Positions 1 to 7,544 of a DNA stretch of 64,000 bases are shown here, piece after piece. The stretch covers positions 1 to 64,000 of the forward strand of contig NZ_JBGFGP010000125.1 in the NCBI RefSeq assembly GCF_041224545.1, written 5' to 3'. Below the pieces are notes generated by a model. It did not search any database. It worked only from the letters and a program-made list of their open reading frames with translations, and was not told where the DNA came from. The position numbers were made by a program, and so were the translations under genes. How positions within the stretch are numbered: the first letter of the stretch is position 1; each line of letters starts with the position of its first letter. Source of the stretch: Sedimentitalea sp041224545 (GTDB taxonomy: Bacteria; Pseudomonadota; Alphaproteobacteria; Rhodobacterales; Rhodobacteraceae).

Positions 1-141
1 CCGAAAATCGTCGACTGGTACATGGACGGAAAGATCGAGATCGACCCCATGATCACCCACAAGATGGGCCTCGAGGACATCAACAAGGGCTTCGACCTCA
101 TGCACGAGGGAAAATCAATCAGAGCCGTCGTCGAGTTTTGA
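1..141 (+). CDS. S-(hydroxymethyl)glutathione dehydrogenase, C-terminal fragment
   Basis: The window opens inside this gene. Frame 1 reads 46 residues and then TGA at 139-141. The tail contains ITHKMGLEDINKGFDLMHEG and ends in RAVVEF, which matches the C-terminus of class III alcohol dehydrogenases. These zinc enzymes oxidise S-hydroxymethylglutathione to S-formylglutathione with NAD+ in the cytoplasm. fghA starts 10 bases later and performs the next step, which supports the assignment. Only the end is visible, so the catalytic zinc ligands cannot be checked. Confidence 0.88.
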   Translation, partial: PKIVDWYMDGKIEIDPMITHKMGLEDINKGFDLMHEGKSIRAVVEF

Positions 142-151
142 GGAAAGCACC

Positions 152-997
152 ATGAAGGTCGTTTCGGAAAACAGATGTTTCGGAGGTGCCCAGACCGTCT
201 GTGCGCATCGCTCTGACAGTTGCGGGACCGAAATGACCTTTGCGATCTACCTGCCGCCGCAGGCCGAGAGCGCTCGGGTTCCCGTCCTGTGGTATCTGTC
301 GGGTCTGACCTGCACCCATGAGAACGCCATGACCAAGGGCGGGTTTCAGGCCCATGCGGCCAGACACGGCGTCGCGCTGGTTTTCCCGGATACGTCGCCG
401 CGGGGCGCCGGTGTCGCCGATGACCAGGCCTATGATCTGGGTCAGGGTGCGGGGTTCTACGTCAATGCCACGCGCGATCCCTGGCGCGCGAATTACCAGA
501 TGTATGATTACGTGCTGTCGGAACTGCGCGGCATCGTCACCGACAATTTTCCCGTCATCGACCGCCACGGCATCACCGGGCATTCCATGGGCGGTCACGG
601 CGCGCTGACCCTGGCACTGCGCAACCCGGAGCTGTTTGACTCGGTTTCCGCATTTGCCCCCATTGCCAATCCGACCCGGTCTGACTGGGGGCGCAAGCAA
701 CTGAGCGAATATCTTGGCGACGACGAATCCACATGGTCGTGCCACGATTCCTCGATCCTTCTGGAAGAACATGGCTGGAAAGGCGATATCCTGATCGATC
801 AGGGGGCCGATGACCAGTTTTTCGACCTGCTCCGCCCGGAAGCGCTGGCGCAGGTGATGGCCAGACGGCGACAATCCGGCCTGTTCCGCATGCAGGCGGG
901 ATATGACCACAGCTATTACTTCGTTTCGACCTTTGCGGGCGAGCATGTCGATTGGCACGCTACCCGGTTGAACAAGGCAACAAGCGGCCCCGGCTGA
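152..997 (+). CDS. fghA: S-formylglutathione hydrolase
   Basis: This is a 281-residue serine hydrolase of the esterase D family, close to the usual length. The nucleophile elbow GHSMGGHG places Ser145. Asp221 (in ADDQFFD) and His253 (in GYDHSYYF) complete a plausible triad. It hydrolyses S-formylglutathione to formate and glutathione in the cytoplasm. It lies directly after the formaldehyde dehydrogenase fragment, and GAGGAAAGCACC precedes the ATG. The formate formed could feed the dehydrogenase at 57.6-62.1 kb. Confidence 0.96.
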   Translation: MKVVSENRCFGGAQTVCAHRSDSCGTEMTFAIYLPPQAESARVPVLWYLSGLTCTHENAMTKGGFQAHAARHGVALVFPDTSPRGAGVADDQAYDLGQGAGFYVNATRDPWRANYQMYDYVLSELRGIVTDNFPVIDRHGITGHSMGGHGALTLALRNPELFDSVSAFAPIANPTRSDWGRKQLSEYLGDDESTWSCHDSSILLEEHGWKGDILIDQGADDQFFDLLRPEALAQVMARRRQSGLFRMQAGYDHSYYFVSTFAGEHVDWHATRLNKATSGPG

Positions 998-1234
998 TGC
1001 GGCATGGGCATGGCGGTCACGCCGGCGCCCACGCAGATCCGAGGCCATTGATCCAGGACCGCCCCGCCAGACGGCGGCGCGCAAGCGAACAGAGGAGGTA
1101 CCGACACAGACAGTTTTCGTCCCGGTAGGAGGTGGATACGACAAGGAACCGGGAGAATTCCGCATGACGCGCAGCTTTTGGGTTCGCCACTGTCGCGCGG
1201 CAGCATGCGGACATCATCATCAAGGGAGTTGAAT

Positions 1235-3037
1235 ATGAAGAAGCTATTCGCTTTGGCATCGACCATCGCGCTTTGCACCGCCACCCTGGCCAGTGCAAAC
1301 GATGGGCTGGTGGCCGAAATCGACAATCCAAATCATTGGGCGATCCAGACCGGCGACTACAAGAACCAGCGCTACTCGACACTGGACGAAATCAACAAGG
1401 ACAACGTGGGCGACCTTCAGGTCGCGTGGACCTTCTCGACCGGCGTTCTGCGCGGTCACGAAGGCTCGCCGCTGGTGATCGGCGACATGATGTACCTGCA
1501 CACGCCGTTCCCCAACATCGTCTACGCGCTCGACCTTGCCAATGAAGGCCGGATCAAGTGGAAATACGAACCCAAGCAAGACCCGGATGTCATCCCGGTC
1601 ATGTGCTGTGACACTGTGAACCGCGGCGTCGCCTATGCAGAGGGCAAGATCTTCCTGCACCAGGCCGATACCACGGTTGTTGCACTGAATGCCGAAACCG
1701 GCGAAGTCGAATGGTCCGTCGTCAACGGCGATCCGGCCAAGGGCGAAACCAACACCGCCACCGTTCTGCCGGTCAAGGACAAGGTGATCGTCGGGATCTC
1801 CGGCGGTGAATTCGGCGTGCGCGGTTCTGTCACCGCCTACAATATCGCCGATGGCTCGCTGGCCTGGCGCGCCTATTCGATGGGCCCGGACGAAGACATC
1901 CTCGTCGATCCCGAGAAGACCACCCATCTGGGCAAACCGGTGGGCGCGGATTCCGGCACCAACACCTGGGAAGGTGATCAGTGGATGATCGGCGGCGGCA
2001 CCACCTGGGGCTGGTACTCGGCGGATCTCGAAGAGAACCTGATGTATTACGGCACCGGCAACCCGTCGACATGGAACCCGGCGCAGCGCCCGGGCGACAA
2101 CCGCTGGTCGATGACCATCATGGCGCGTGACATCGACACCGGCGTCGCCAAATGGTTCTACCAGATGACCCCGCATGACGAATGGGACTATGACGGCATC
2201 AACGAGATGATCCTGACGGAACAGGAGATTGACGGCGAAACCCGCAAGCTGCTGACCCATTTCGACCGCAACGGCCTTGCCTATACGATGGATCGTGTTT
2301 CCGGCGAATTGCTGGTGGCGGAAAAGTATGACCCCGTCGTCAACTGGACAACCGGCGTCGACATGGATCCGTCCAGTGACACCTATGGCCGTCCCGCCGT
2401 CGTGGCGCAGTATTCCACCGAGCAGAACGGCGAGGACGTGAACTCGACCGGCATCTGTCCGGCGGCTCTGGGCACCAAGGACCAGCAACCCGCTGCCTAC
2501 AGCCCCAAAACCCAGCTGATGTACGTGCCGACCAACCATGTCTGCATGGACTATGAACCGTTCCGCGTCAGCTATGCGGCCGGTCAGCCCTATGTCGGCG
2601 CGACCCTGGCAATGTACCCTGCCCCCGACAGCCATGGCGGCATGGGCAATTTCATCGCCTGGGACAATATCGCCGGTGAAATCAAGTGGTCCCTGCCCGA
2701 GCAGTTCTCGGTCTGGTCCGGTGCCCTGGCGACCGCCGGCGACATCGTGTTCTACGGCACGCTTGAAGGGTATCTCAAGGCGGTCGATGCGGAAACCGGC
2801 GAAGAACTCTACCGCTTCCGCACCCCGTCGGGGATCATCGGCAACGTGATGACCTACACGCATCAGGGCAAGCAGTATATCGGCATCCTCTCGGGCGTCG
2901 GCGGCTGGGCCGGGATCGGTCTCGCCGCGGGCCTGACCAACCCGAATGATGGTCTCGGTGCCGTGGGCGGATACGCCGCGCTCAGCGACTACACCGCACT
3001 CGGCGGTCAGCTGACCGTGTTCGCACTGCCCGACTGA
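1235..3037 (+). CDS. xoxF: XoxF-type lanthanide-dependent PQQ methanol dehydrogenase
   Basis: This is a 600-residue quinoprotein with a Sec signal peptide (about residues 1-21). The ATG at 1235 follows AAGGGAG at good spacing and gives this signal peptide; an in-frame upstream start at 1178 does not. The vicinal disulfide pair is Cys124-Cys125 (VMCCDTVNRG). Predicted metal ligands are Glu192, Asn276 and Asp318, plus the extra Asp320 of the DYD motif. In known XoxF enzymes this extra Asp marks lanthanide rather than calcium use. The enzyme oxidises methanol, and possibly formaldehyde, in the periplasm and passes electrons to the cytochrome encoded next. The 237 bp between fghA and xoxF hold no further gene; the promoter presumably lies there, but I could not pick it out. 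Confidence 0.97.
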   Translation: MKKLFALASTIALCTATLASANDGLVAEIDNPNHWAIQTGDYKNQRYSTLDEINKDNVGDLQVAWTFSTGVLRGHEGSPLVIGDMMYLHTPFPNIVYALDLANEGRIKWKYEPKQDPDVIPVMCCDTVNRGVAYAEGKIFLHQADTTVVALNAETGEVEWSVVNGDPAKGETNTATVLPVKDKVIVGISGGEFGVRGSVTAYNIADGSLAWRAYSMGPDEDILVDPEKTTHLGKPVGADSGTNTWEGDQWMIGGGTTWGWYSADLEENLMYYGTGNPSTWNPAQRPGDNRWSMTIMARDIDTGVAKWFYQMTPHDEWDYDGINEMILTEQEIDGETRKLLTHFDRNGLAYTMDRVSGELLVAEKYDPVVNWTTGVDMDPSSDTYGRPAVVAQYSTEQNGEDVNSTGICPAALGTKDQQPAAYSPKTQLMYVPTNHVCMDYEPFRVSYAAGQPYVGATLAMYPAPDSHGGMGNFIAWDNIAGEIKWSLPEQFSVWSGALATAGDIVFYGTLEGYLKAVDAETGEELYRFRTPSGIIGNVMTYTHQGKQYIGILSGVGGWAGIGLAAGLTNPNDGLGAVGGYAALSDYTALGGQLTVFALPD

Positions 3038-3111
3038 TCGACCGACATGAAACATGGCTGGCGCAGTTGCCTCGGCGATTGCGCCAGCCGCCAGTTTCTA
3101 TGGGGAATAAA

Positions 3112-3645
3112 ATGAGAATCGCTAAACGTTTCATCGCTACAGGCCTGATAACAGCACTCCCGCTCGCGGCGGCCGCCGCAAACTGGAGTGACCAGCCGGT
3201 GGACCCGGCAGACGACCATCCGGAAGTACCCGTCGCCTACGAAGAGGGCGGCCGCTATTACACCGATGACGACATTCCGACCTTCAACATCGCCGACGAC
3301 GGAACGGTCGACTGGCTGACATTCTCGGGCTTCCGGCGCTACCATGCCGAATGCCATGTCTGTCACGGCCCCGACGGTGAAGGGTCGACCTACGCCCCCA
3401 AGATCAAGAATTCCGCCGTCCAGATGGGATATTACGACTTCTACGACGTGGTGGTGAATGGCCGCACCGTGGGCAATTCGGTGATGCCCCATTTCGGCGC
3501 AAACCCCAACGTGATGTGTTATCTCGACGACATCTATGTCTATCTCAAGGCCCGCGGGATGGACGCGATTCCCCGCGGGCGTCCGGGCAAGAAAGAGGCC
3601 AAGTCCGACTCCATCCGCGAGGCCGAAGATGCCTGCATGGGCTGA
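3112..3645 (+). CDS. xoxG: Cytochrome cL (XoxG), electron acceptor of XoxF
   Basis: This is a 177-residue periplasmic c-type cytochrome with a signal peptide ending near ALPLAAAAA. The single heme site is CHVCH (Cys81, Cys84, His85), and Met125 in NSVMPHFG is a likely sixth ligand. The ATG at 3112 follows GGGGAATAA. An in-frame ATG at 3100 would add four residues and is less likely. It should take electrons from PQQH2 in XoxF and pass them to a terminal-oxidase cytochrome. It follows xoxF directly and overlaps the next gene by 17 bp. Confidence 0.92.
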   Translation: MRIAKRFIATGLITALPLAAAAANWSDQPVDPADDHPEVPVAYEEGGRYYTDDDIPTFNIADDGTVDWLTFSGFRRYHAECHVCHGPDGEGSTYAPKIKNSAVQMGYYDFYDVVVNGRTVGNSVMPHFGANPNVMCYLDDIYVYLKARGMDAIPRGRPGKKEAKSDSIREAEDACMG

Positions 3646-4471
3646 CCGGCTCACCGCCGTCGCCGTTGTGATGGCGGGGCTGGCCCTCTCCGGGATGGCC
3701 ACGGCACAGACCTCGGATCTGGTGTCGAAAACCGCGCTGCGCGTCTGCGCCGATCCGGCCAACTATCCCATGTCGGCGCAGGACGGCACCGGCTTCGAAA
3801 ACAAGCTGGCCGACCTGATCGCCGATCGCCTGGGGGTACCGGTGCAATACACCTGGTACCCGATGGCAACCGGCTTTGTCCGCAACACCCTGCGCGCCAA
3901 CCGGTGCGACATCGTCATGGGGTATGCGCAGGGCCACGAACTGGTGCTTAACACCAATCATTATTATACCTCCTCCTATACGCTGGTGGTGCCGGCGGAT
4001 GGCCCGCTATCGGGCGTCACGACGCTGTCCGATCCCGCCCTGCGGGACAAGGTCATCGGCATTATCGCCGGCAGCCCGCCAGCAACCCACATGGCCCGCA
4101 ACGGGCTGATGCTCAAAGCCCGCGCCTACAACCTCGTCGTCGATCGCCGCCACGAATCCCCGGCGATCGACATGCTCGACGATCTTGCTGCCGATACCAC
4201 CGATGCCGCGATCCTCTGGGGCCCGCTCGCCGGACCGCTGGTGAAACAGCAATACCCGGGTCTCAAGGTCATCCCCCTCACACAAGAGACGCTGCCGCCC
4301 CGCCTGTTCTTCCGGATCACAATGGGCGTGCGTCAGGGTGAAAAAGTGTGGCAACGAAAGCTGAACTCACTGATCCGCCGCAACCAGTCCGAGATCAACG
4401 CCCTGCTCGACACCGCAGGTGTGCCGCTGCTCAACGACATGGGCACCGATATGCTGGACCCGTCAAAATGA
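3629..4471 (+). CDS. xoxJ: XoxJ, periplasmic binding-protein-fold partner of XoxF
   Basis: This is a 280-residue protein with a signal peptide (hydrophobic stretch AVAVVMAGLALSGMATAQ) and a type-2 solute-binding fold. The ALRVCADPANYPMSAQDG start is typical of MoxJ/XoxJ proteins. The ATG at 3629 sits inside the end of xoxG, giving a 17-bp overlap and probable translational coupling. MoxJ/XoxJ proteins are thought to help assemble or activate the dehydrogenase rather than import a solute. The family call is firm; the role is inferred from relatives. Confidence 0.88.
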   Translation: MPAWADRLTAVAVVMAGLALSGMATAQTSDLVSKTALRVCADPANYPMSAQDGTGFENKLADLIADRLGVPVQYTWYPMATGFVRNTLRANRCDIVMGYAQGHELVLNTNHYYTSSYTLVVPADGPLSGVTTLSDPALRDKVIGIIAGSPPATHMARNGLMLKARAYNLVVDRRHESPAIDMLDDLAADTTDAAILWGPLAGPLVKQQYPGLKVIPLTQETLPPRLFFRITMGVRQGEKVWQRKLNSLIRRNQSEINALLDTAGVPLLNDMGTDMLDPSK

Positions 4472-5001
4472 TCCGAAGCGCGGCGCTCTTCATGCTGCTG
4501 CTCGCGCCGCTCGCCGCCACGGCTCAGGTTGCCGAGCCCGACAGCTACCGTATGGACAACTATCGCGCCCCGGTCCCGTCCACGCTGACGGGCGCCACGG
4601 TCGTCGACACCGAAACCGCCCACACCCTGTGGCGCAGGGGCGATGTCGCGTTCATCGACGTGCTGCCCCGCCCGCCAAAACCCGCGAACCTGCCCGAAGG
4701 TACCATCTGGCGGGAAAAACCGCGCCATTCGATCCCCGGTTCGATGTGGCTGCCCAATGTCGGCTACGGTGGCATCGCCCAGGCAACCGATCGCTATTTC
4801 CGTGCCGGACTCGATGCGGCGACCGGGGGAAACACCGCTCACCCGCTTCTGTTCTTCTGCCTGCAAGAGTGCTGGATGTCGTGGAACGCCGCCAAACGGG
4901 CGCTCGAATATGGCTATGATACCGTCTACTGGATGCCCGACGGCACCGATGGCTGGGTCTTCTTCGATTACCCGACCGAAGAAATCCAGCCGCACCCCTG
5001 A
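4468..5001 (+). CDS. Rhodanese-like PQQ-catabolism protein with CXXXCW motif
   Basis: This is a 177-residue secreted protein with signal peptide MIRSAALFMLLLAPLAATAQ. It has a rhodanese-like core (VAFIDVLPRPP, then LLFFCLQECWMSWNAAKRA). The CLQECW sequence fits the CXXXCW motif of the family named for PQQ-dependent catabolism. The first Cys sits where rhodaneses carry the persulfide, and a second Cys follows four residues on, suggesting redox or persulfide chemistry. It overlaps xoxJ by ATGA, so it is the last gene of the xoxF-G-J operon. Its biochemical role is not established. Confidence 0.85.
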   Translation: MIRSAALFMLLLAPLAATAQVAEPDSYRMDNYRAPVPSTLTGATVVDTETAHTLWRRGDVAFIDVLPRPPKPANLPEGTIWREKPRHSIPGSMWLPNVGYGGIAQATDRYFRAGLDAATGGNTAHPLLFFCLQECWMSWNAAKRALEYGYDTVYWMPDGTDGWVFFDYPTEEIQPHP

Positions 5002-5010
5002 GCCGGCCCC

Positions 5011-5062
5011 TTCATCTTTGTCGCAATACTCCGGGGAGTTTGAGGGGCAGCGCCCCTCATCC
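5011..5062. repeat. Dispersed palindromic intergenic repeat, copy A (terminator-like hairpin)
   Basis: This lies between the convergent rhodanese-like and SoxYZ-like genes. It contains TTCATCTTTG, then ATACTCCGGGGAGT, then a hairpin with 8-bp arms TGAGGGGC/GCCCCTCA around loop AGC (5041-5059). The same order of elements recurs inverted at 20078-20127. Placement between convergent genes suggests it also serves as a transcription terminator. Confidence 0.7.
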
Positions 5063-5075
5063 GCCGATCTGTCGC

Positions 5076-5882
5076 TCAATACCCCGCCAGGGATTTATGC
5101 GCGGTGCTGACCGTGCCATCCGTATCGGTCATCGTGACATCGATGCTTTGCGTCCCCGACGGCACCGACAGGCTCACCCGCGGGTTTTCCGACAACGAGA
5201 TACTGCCGGTCATCTCGACATATCCCGCCCCGTCGAGATCGACCTCGATGGTCTCCACATAACGCATTGGAATGAACAGCAGCGATATCTGATCCATCTG
5301 CATGCCCGAATGGCTGGGATGGCTGATATCCACATCCACCTGCCGTTCGCGCAACGCAAGATCCAGCGATGTCCCGGCGCCGGTCACGCGATCAATTCCG
5401 ATGCTGATCTCTCCCAGCGTCGCCAGCGCCTCGTCGGGGTTGGTCCCGGGCGGGGCGGCACAGGCGCCCTGCCCCGAGGTTTTCACGTAACGCCCGACGA
5501 CGAACAATCGCCCGTCCGTGGTCTCGGCAACCACGTGCAGCGGCGTCGGCCCATTGATCCGCATCGTCGTCTGGAAATAGAACCGTGGCAGGGGACGCTC
5601 AAAGCTGAACACCGCCGACACCGGCATCGGGTTCTCGTCCAGAACCAGTGTCACCTTGCCCAGCATCGCGCCGCGCGGTGCCTCGACCTGCGCCGAAATC
5701 AGCGTACGCGCGTCGTCGGAACTGCGATAGGGGCTGTCGATCGCGATGAACTCCGACCCGTCCTGCAGCGGGCGCTCGCCGAAAATACTGGTGGCAAGAT
5801 CGCGCCAGCCCGGCGCATCGAGCGACCATGCGGGCGCGGTCATGCACAAACACGCCAGAGCCGCAATCAACGCATGTTTCAT
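5076..5882 (-). CDS. Quinoprotein dehydrogenase-associated SoxYZ-like carrier
   Basis: This is a 268-residue protein with signal peptide MKHALIAALACLCMTAPAWS. The N-terminal half resembles SoxY (VEAPRGAMLGKVTLVLDENP) and the C-terminal half resembles SoxZ (VDVDISHPSHSGMQMD), so the two carrier subunits are fused. The carrier cysteine is probably Cys141 in GQGACAAPPG. It is internal rather than at the swinging C-terminus used by true SoxY. No soxA, soxB, soxX or soxCD is present in the window, so classical thiosulfate oxidation is not supported. It is the last gene of a minus-strand operon and starts with an ATGA overlap on the beta-propeller gene. Confidence 0.85.
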   Translation of the reverse strand: MKHALIAALACLCMTAPAWSLDAPGWRDLATSIFGERPLQDGSEFIAIDSPYRSSDDARTLISAQVEAPRGAMLGKVTLVLDENPMPVSAVFSFERPLPRFYFQTTMRINGPTPLHVVAETTDGRLFVVGRYVKTSGQGACAAPPGTNPDEALATLGEISIGIDRVTGAGTSLDLALRERQVDVDISHPSHSGMQMDQISLLFIPMRYVETIEVDLDGAGYVEMTGSISLSENPRVSLSVPSGTQSIDVTMTDTDGTVSTAHKSLAGY

Positions 5883-6853
5883 TGTCCCTCTCCGCCCATG
5901 ACAAACCGGCCGAACGCGCGTGGCCCGTCGCCGGTTCCAATCTCGCCGATCACCTCCAGCAGGGTCGCATCGATCACGCTGACCGAGTTCGAGAACCAGT
6001 TCGCCACGACAATACGGGTCGCATCGCCCGTGTTGTCGATACCCTCAGGGTATTCGCCCACATCGATCGTGGCAACCGGTGCCAGCGTGGCGAGATCAAG
6101 CACGCTCACCGTATCGGCGTACTGGTTGCTGACGAAGGCACGCCCCGCCGCAAAGGCGACCCCATAGGGCCGCGCCCCCACCGGAACCGTCGCGATCACA
6201 TCACCTGCCACGGCGTCGACCACGGACACGTCATCAGACCCGACATTGCCCACGAACAATCGTCCGTCCGGCGCGAAGGCCAGACCAAAGGGCCGCGATC
6301 CGACCGGCACCCGATGCACGCGAGTCAGCTTCTCAAGATCAAAGATCGATACCGCGTCCGCGTCCCGTTCGGCACAGGCAAGCCACCGGCCGTCCGGCGA
6401 AACGGCCAGCCCGGCAGGTGCGCTTCCGGTCTGCAATGAGGCGATCTGCGCAAGCGTGTCCCCATGCAGCACCCGGACACGCGCATTGTACCAGTCCGAT
6501 ACGAACACATGCCCCCGTGTACGGTCCAGCGCAATGCCCATGGGGCCACCGTCGAGTGTGATCTCGGCAAGCACCCTGTCGGTTGCCGCATCGAAGCGGC
6601 GCACTGTCTTGCTGTCGGGAGACACCGTATAATAGCCGCCACGCCCATCGACGACGATACCCGCCGGCTTGCCCGCGACCGGCACGCGCCGGAGTTCGGT
6701 GCCGGTTTCCAGGTCAAGCACGCTGACGTCGTCGCTGTTCTGGTTTGTCACATATGCAAAATCCCCCGCTGCCACGACCGTGGCAACGAGGGACGGGAGA
6801 ACCCAAAGGGTCAGCTGCCTAATTGCTGCTGCCAAACCGGGCCGCCAGGGCAT
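5879..6853 (-). CDS. PQQ-catabolism-associated beta-propeller protein (YVTN repeats), copy 1
   Basis: This is about 324 residues with a hydrophobic N-terminus and then repeated YVTN-type blades (FAYVTNQNSDDVSVLDLETG, and similar units ending SVLDLATLAPV and SVIDATLLEV), consistent with a seven-bladed propeller. It is predicted to be periplasmic. No catalytic residues are evident, so it is probably a binding or scaffold protein. The start is uncertain. ATG 6853 overlaps the upstream SRPBCC gene by 35 bp, ATG 6889 overlaps it further, and TTG near 6835 would give a more ordinary signal peptide. Confidence 0.85.
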   Translation of the reverse strand: MPWRPGLAAAIRQLTLWVLPSLVATVVAAGDFAYVTNQNSDDVSVLDLETGTELRRVPVAGKPAGIVVDGRGGYYTVSPDSKTVRRFDAATDRVLAEITLDGGPMGIALDRTRGHVFVSDWYNARVRVLHGDTLAQIASLQTGSAPAGLAVSPDGRWLACAERDADAVSIFDLEKLTRVHRVPVGSRPFGLAFAPDGRLFVGNVGSDDVSVVDAVAGDVIATVPVGARPYGVAFAAGRAFVSNQYADTVSVLDLATLAPVATIDVGEYPEGIDNTGDATRIVVANWFSNSVSVIDATLLEVIGEIGTGDGPRAFGRFVMGGEGQ

Positions 6854-7358
6854 CGAGACCTGCCTGATAGATACCGGTGACGGCGGCAATCGCGGCCTCG
6901 TCGTTCAGTTCGGGCGGCGGATCGTTGTTCGGGTATCCGCGATAGAACGCGCCACGCCATTCGATCTTTGACCCGCCGCTGTCCAGCGGGATCACCGTCA
7001 GGTGCGACGAGTAGTTGGTCACCGGCAGGACCTCGACCAGCACATCGGTGATGCGGTAGGAATAGCTCATCTTCTCGGCGCTGTACTTGTAGAGCACTTC
7101 CGAAATCGTCGACCCGCCCTCTTCGCCCAGCGTCAGAACGCGGGTGGCATCGATCTCGTTGCCGCCTTCGCCGCTGGTCGAATGCACCGCCGGATGCCAG
7201 CTCATGTCCTGAAAATTGCCGATCACATCCCAGACCTCTGCCGGGCTGGCGGCGACATCGGTGCTCAGCGAGATCTTTTGCCGGGTTGGTCCATGGGCCA
7301 GCGCCATGGCCGGGATCAGAACCCCGATCAGCACCGCCAGGAATTTCAGATAGCGCAT
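6819..7358 (-). CDS. Periplasmic SRPBCC-family protein of the XoxF cluster
   Basis: This is a 179-residue protein with a signal peptide (MRYLKFLAVLIGVLIPAMALA) followed by a START/SRPBCC-type fold. The pattern VAASPAEVWDVIGNFQDMSW near residues 31-50 is the family hallmark. The ATG at 7358 has a strong AGGAGGT upstream, which decides the start over an in-frame start at 7508. SRPBCC folds bind hydrophobic ligands in a deep cavity, and the ligand here is unknown. It is the first gene of the minus-strand operon. Confidence 0.82.
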   Translation of the reverse strand: MRYLKFLAVLIGVLIPAMALAHGPTRQKISLSTDVAASPAEVWDVIGNFQDMSWHPAVHSTSGEGGNEIDATRVLTLGEEGGSTISEVLYKYSAEKMSYSYRITDVLVEVLPVTNYSSHLTVIPLDSGGSKIEWRGAFYRGYPNNDPPPELNDEAAIAAVTGIYQAGLDALAARFGSSN

Positions 7359-7500
7359 GTGTTTCTCGTACCTCCTGTTGCGCGGGCTTGCCGCTGTGAC
7401 CGCCTGTCCCGGCATCGCGCGCCGGTTGCCCGACAGGCGTTGCGGGTTCATGGTAATTTCCCGCCCCGTTCCCGCAATGAGCCAAAAGTATCGGTTGGGC

Positions 7501-7544
7501 TGGATCAATCATCTGGCAGAATGATCCAACAATCGGCAGGATGA
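7501..7544. promoter_or_regulatory. Candidate operator: inverted and 20-bp-spaced direct repeats
   Basis: TGGATCA (7501-7507) and TGATCCA (7522-7528) form a perfect 7-bp inverted repeat. GGCAGAATGA (7515-7524) and GGCAGGATGA (7535-7544) form a direct repeat exactly 20 bp apart. They lie in the divergent intergenic region between the SRPBCC operon and the ABC binding protein gene. The spacing of about two helical turns suits a dimeric regulator, but no regulator gene is adjacent. Confidence 0.4.

Noticed and set aside
1199..1207. GGCAGCATG upstream of xoxF as a third copy of the 7515/7535 repeat
   Set aside because: Only nine loosely matching bases without the flanking symmetry; expected by chance.
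1244..3055. 603-codon open frame antisense to xoxF
   Set aside because: It mirrors the codon pattern of xoxF in high-GC DNA, has no recognisable domains and no ribosome site.
5076..5882. Classical Sox thiosulfate oxidation
   Set aside because: The carrier cysteine is not at a GGCGG C-terminus and no soxA, soxB, soxX or soxCD lies nearby.
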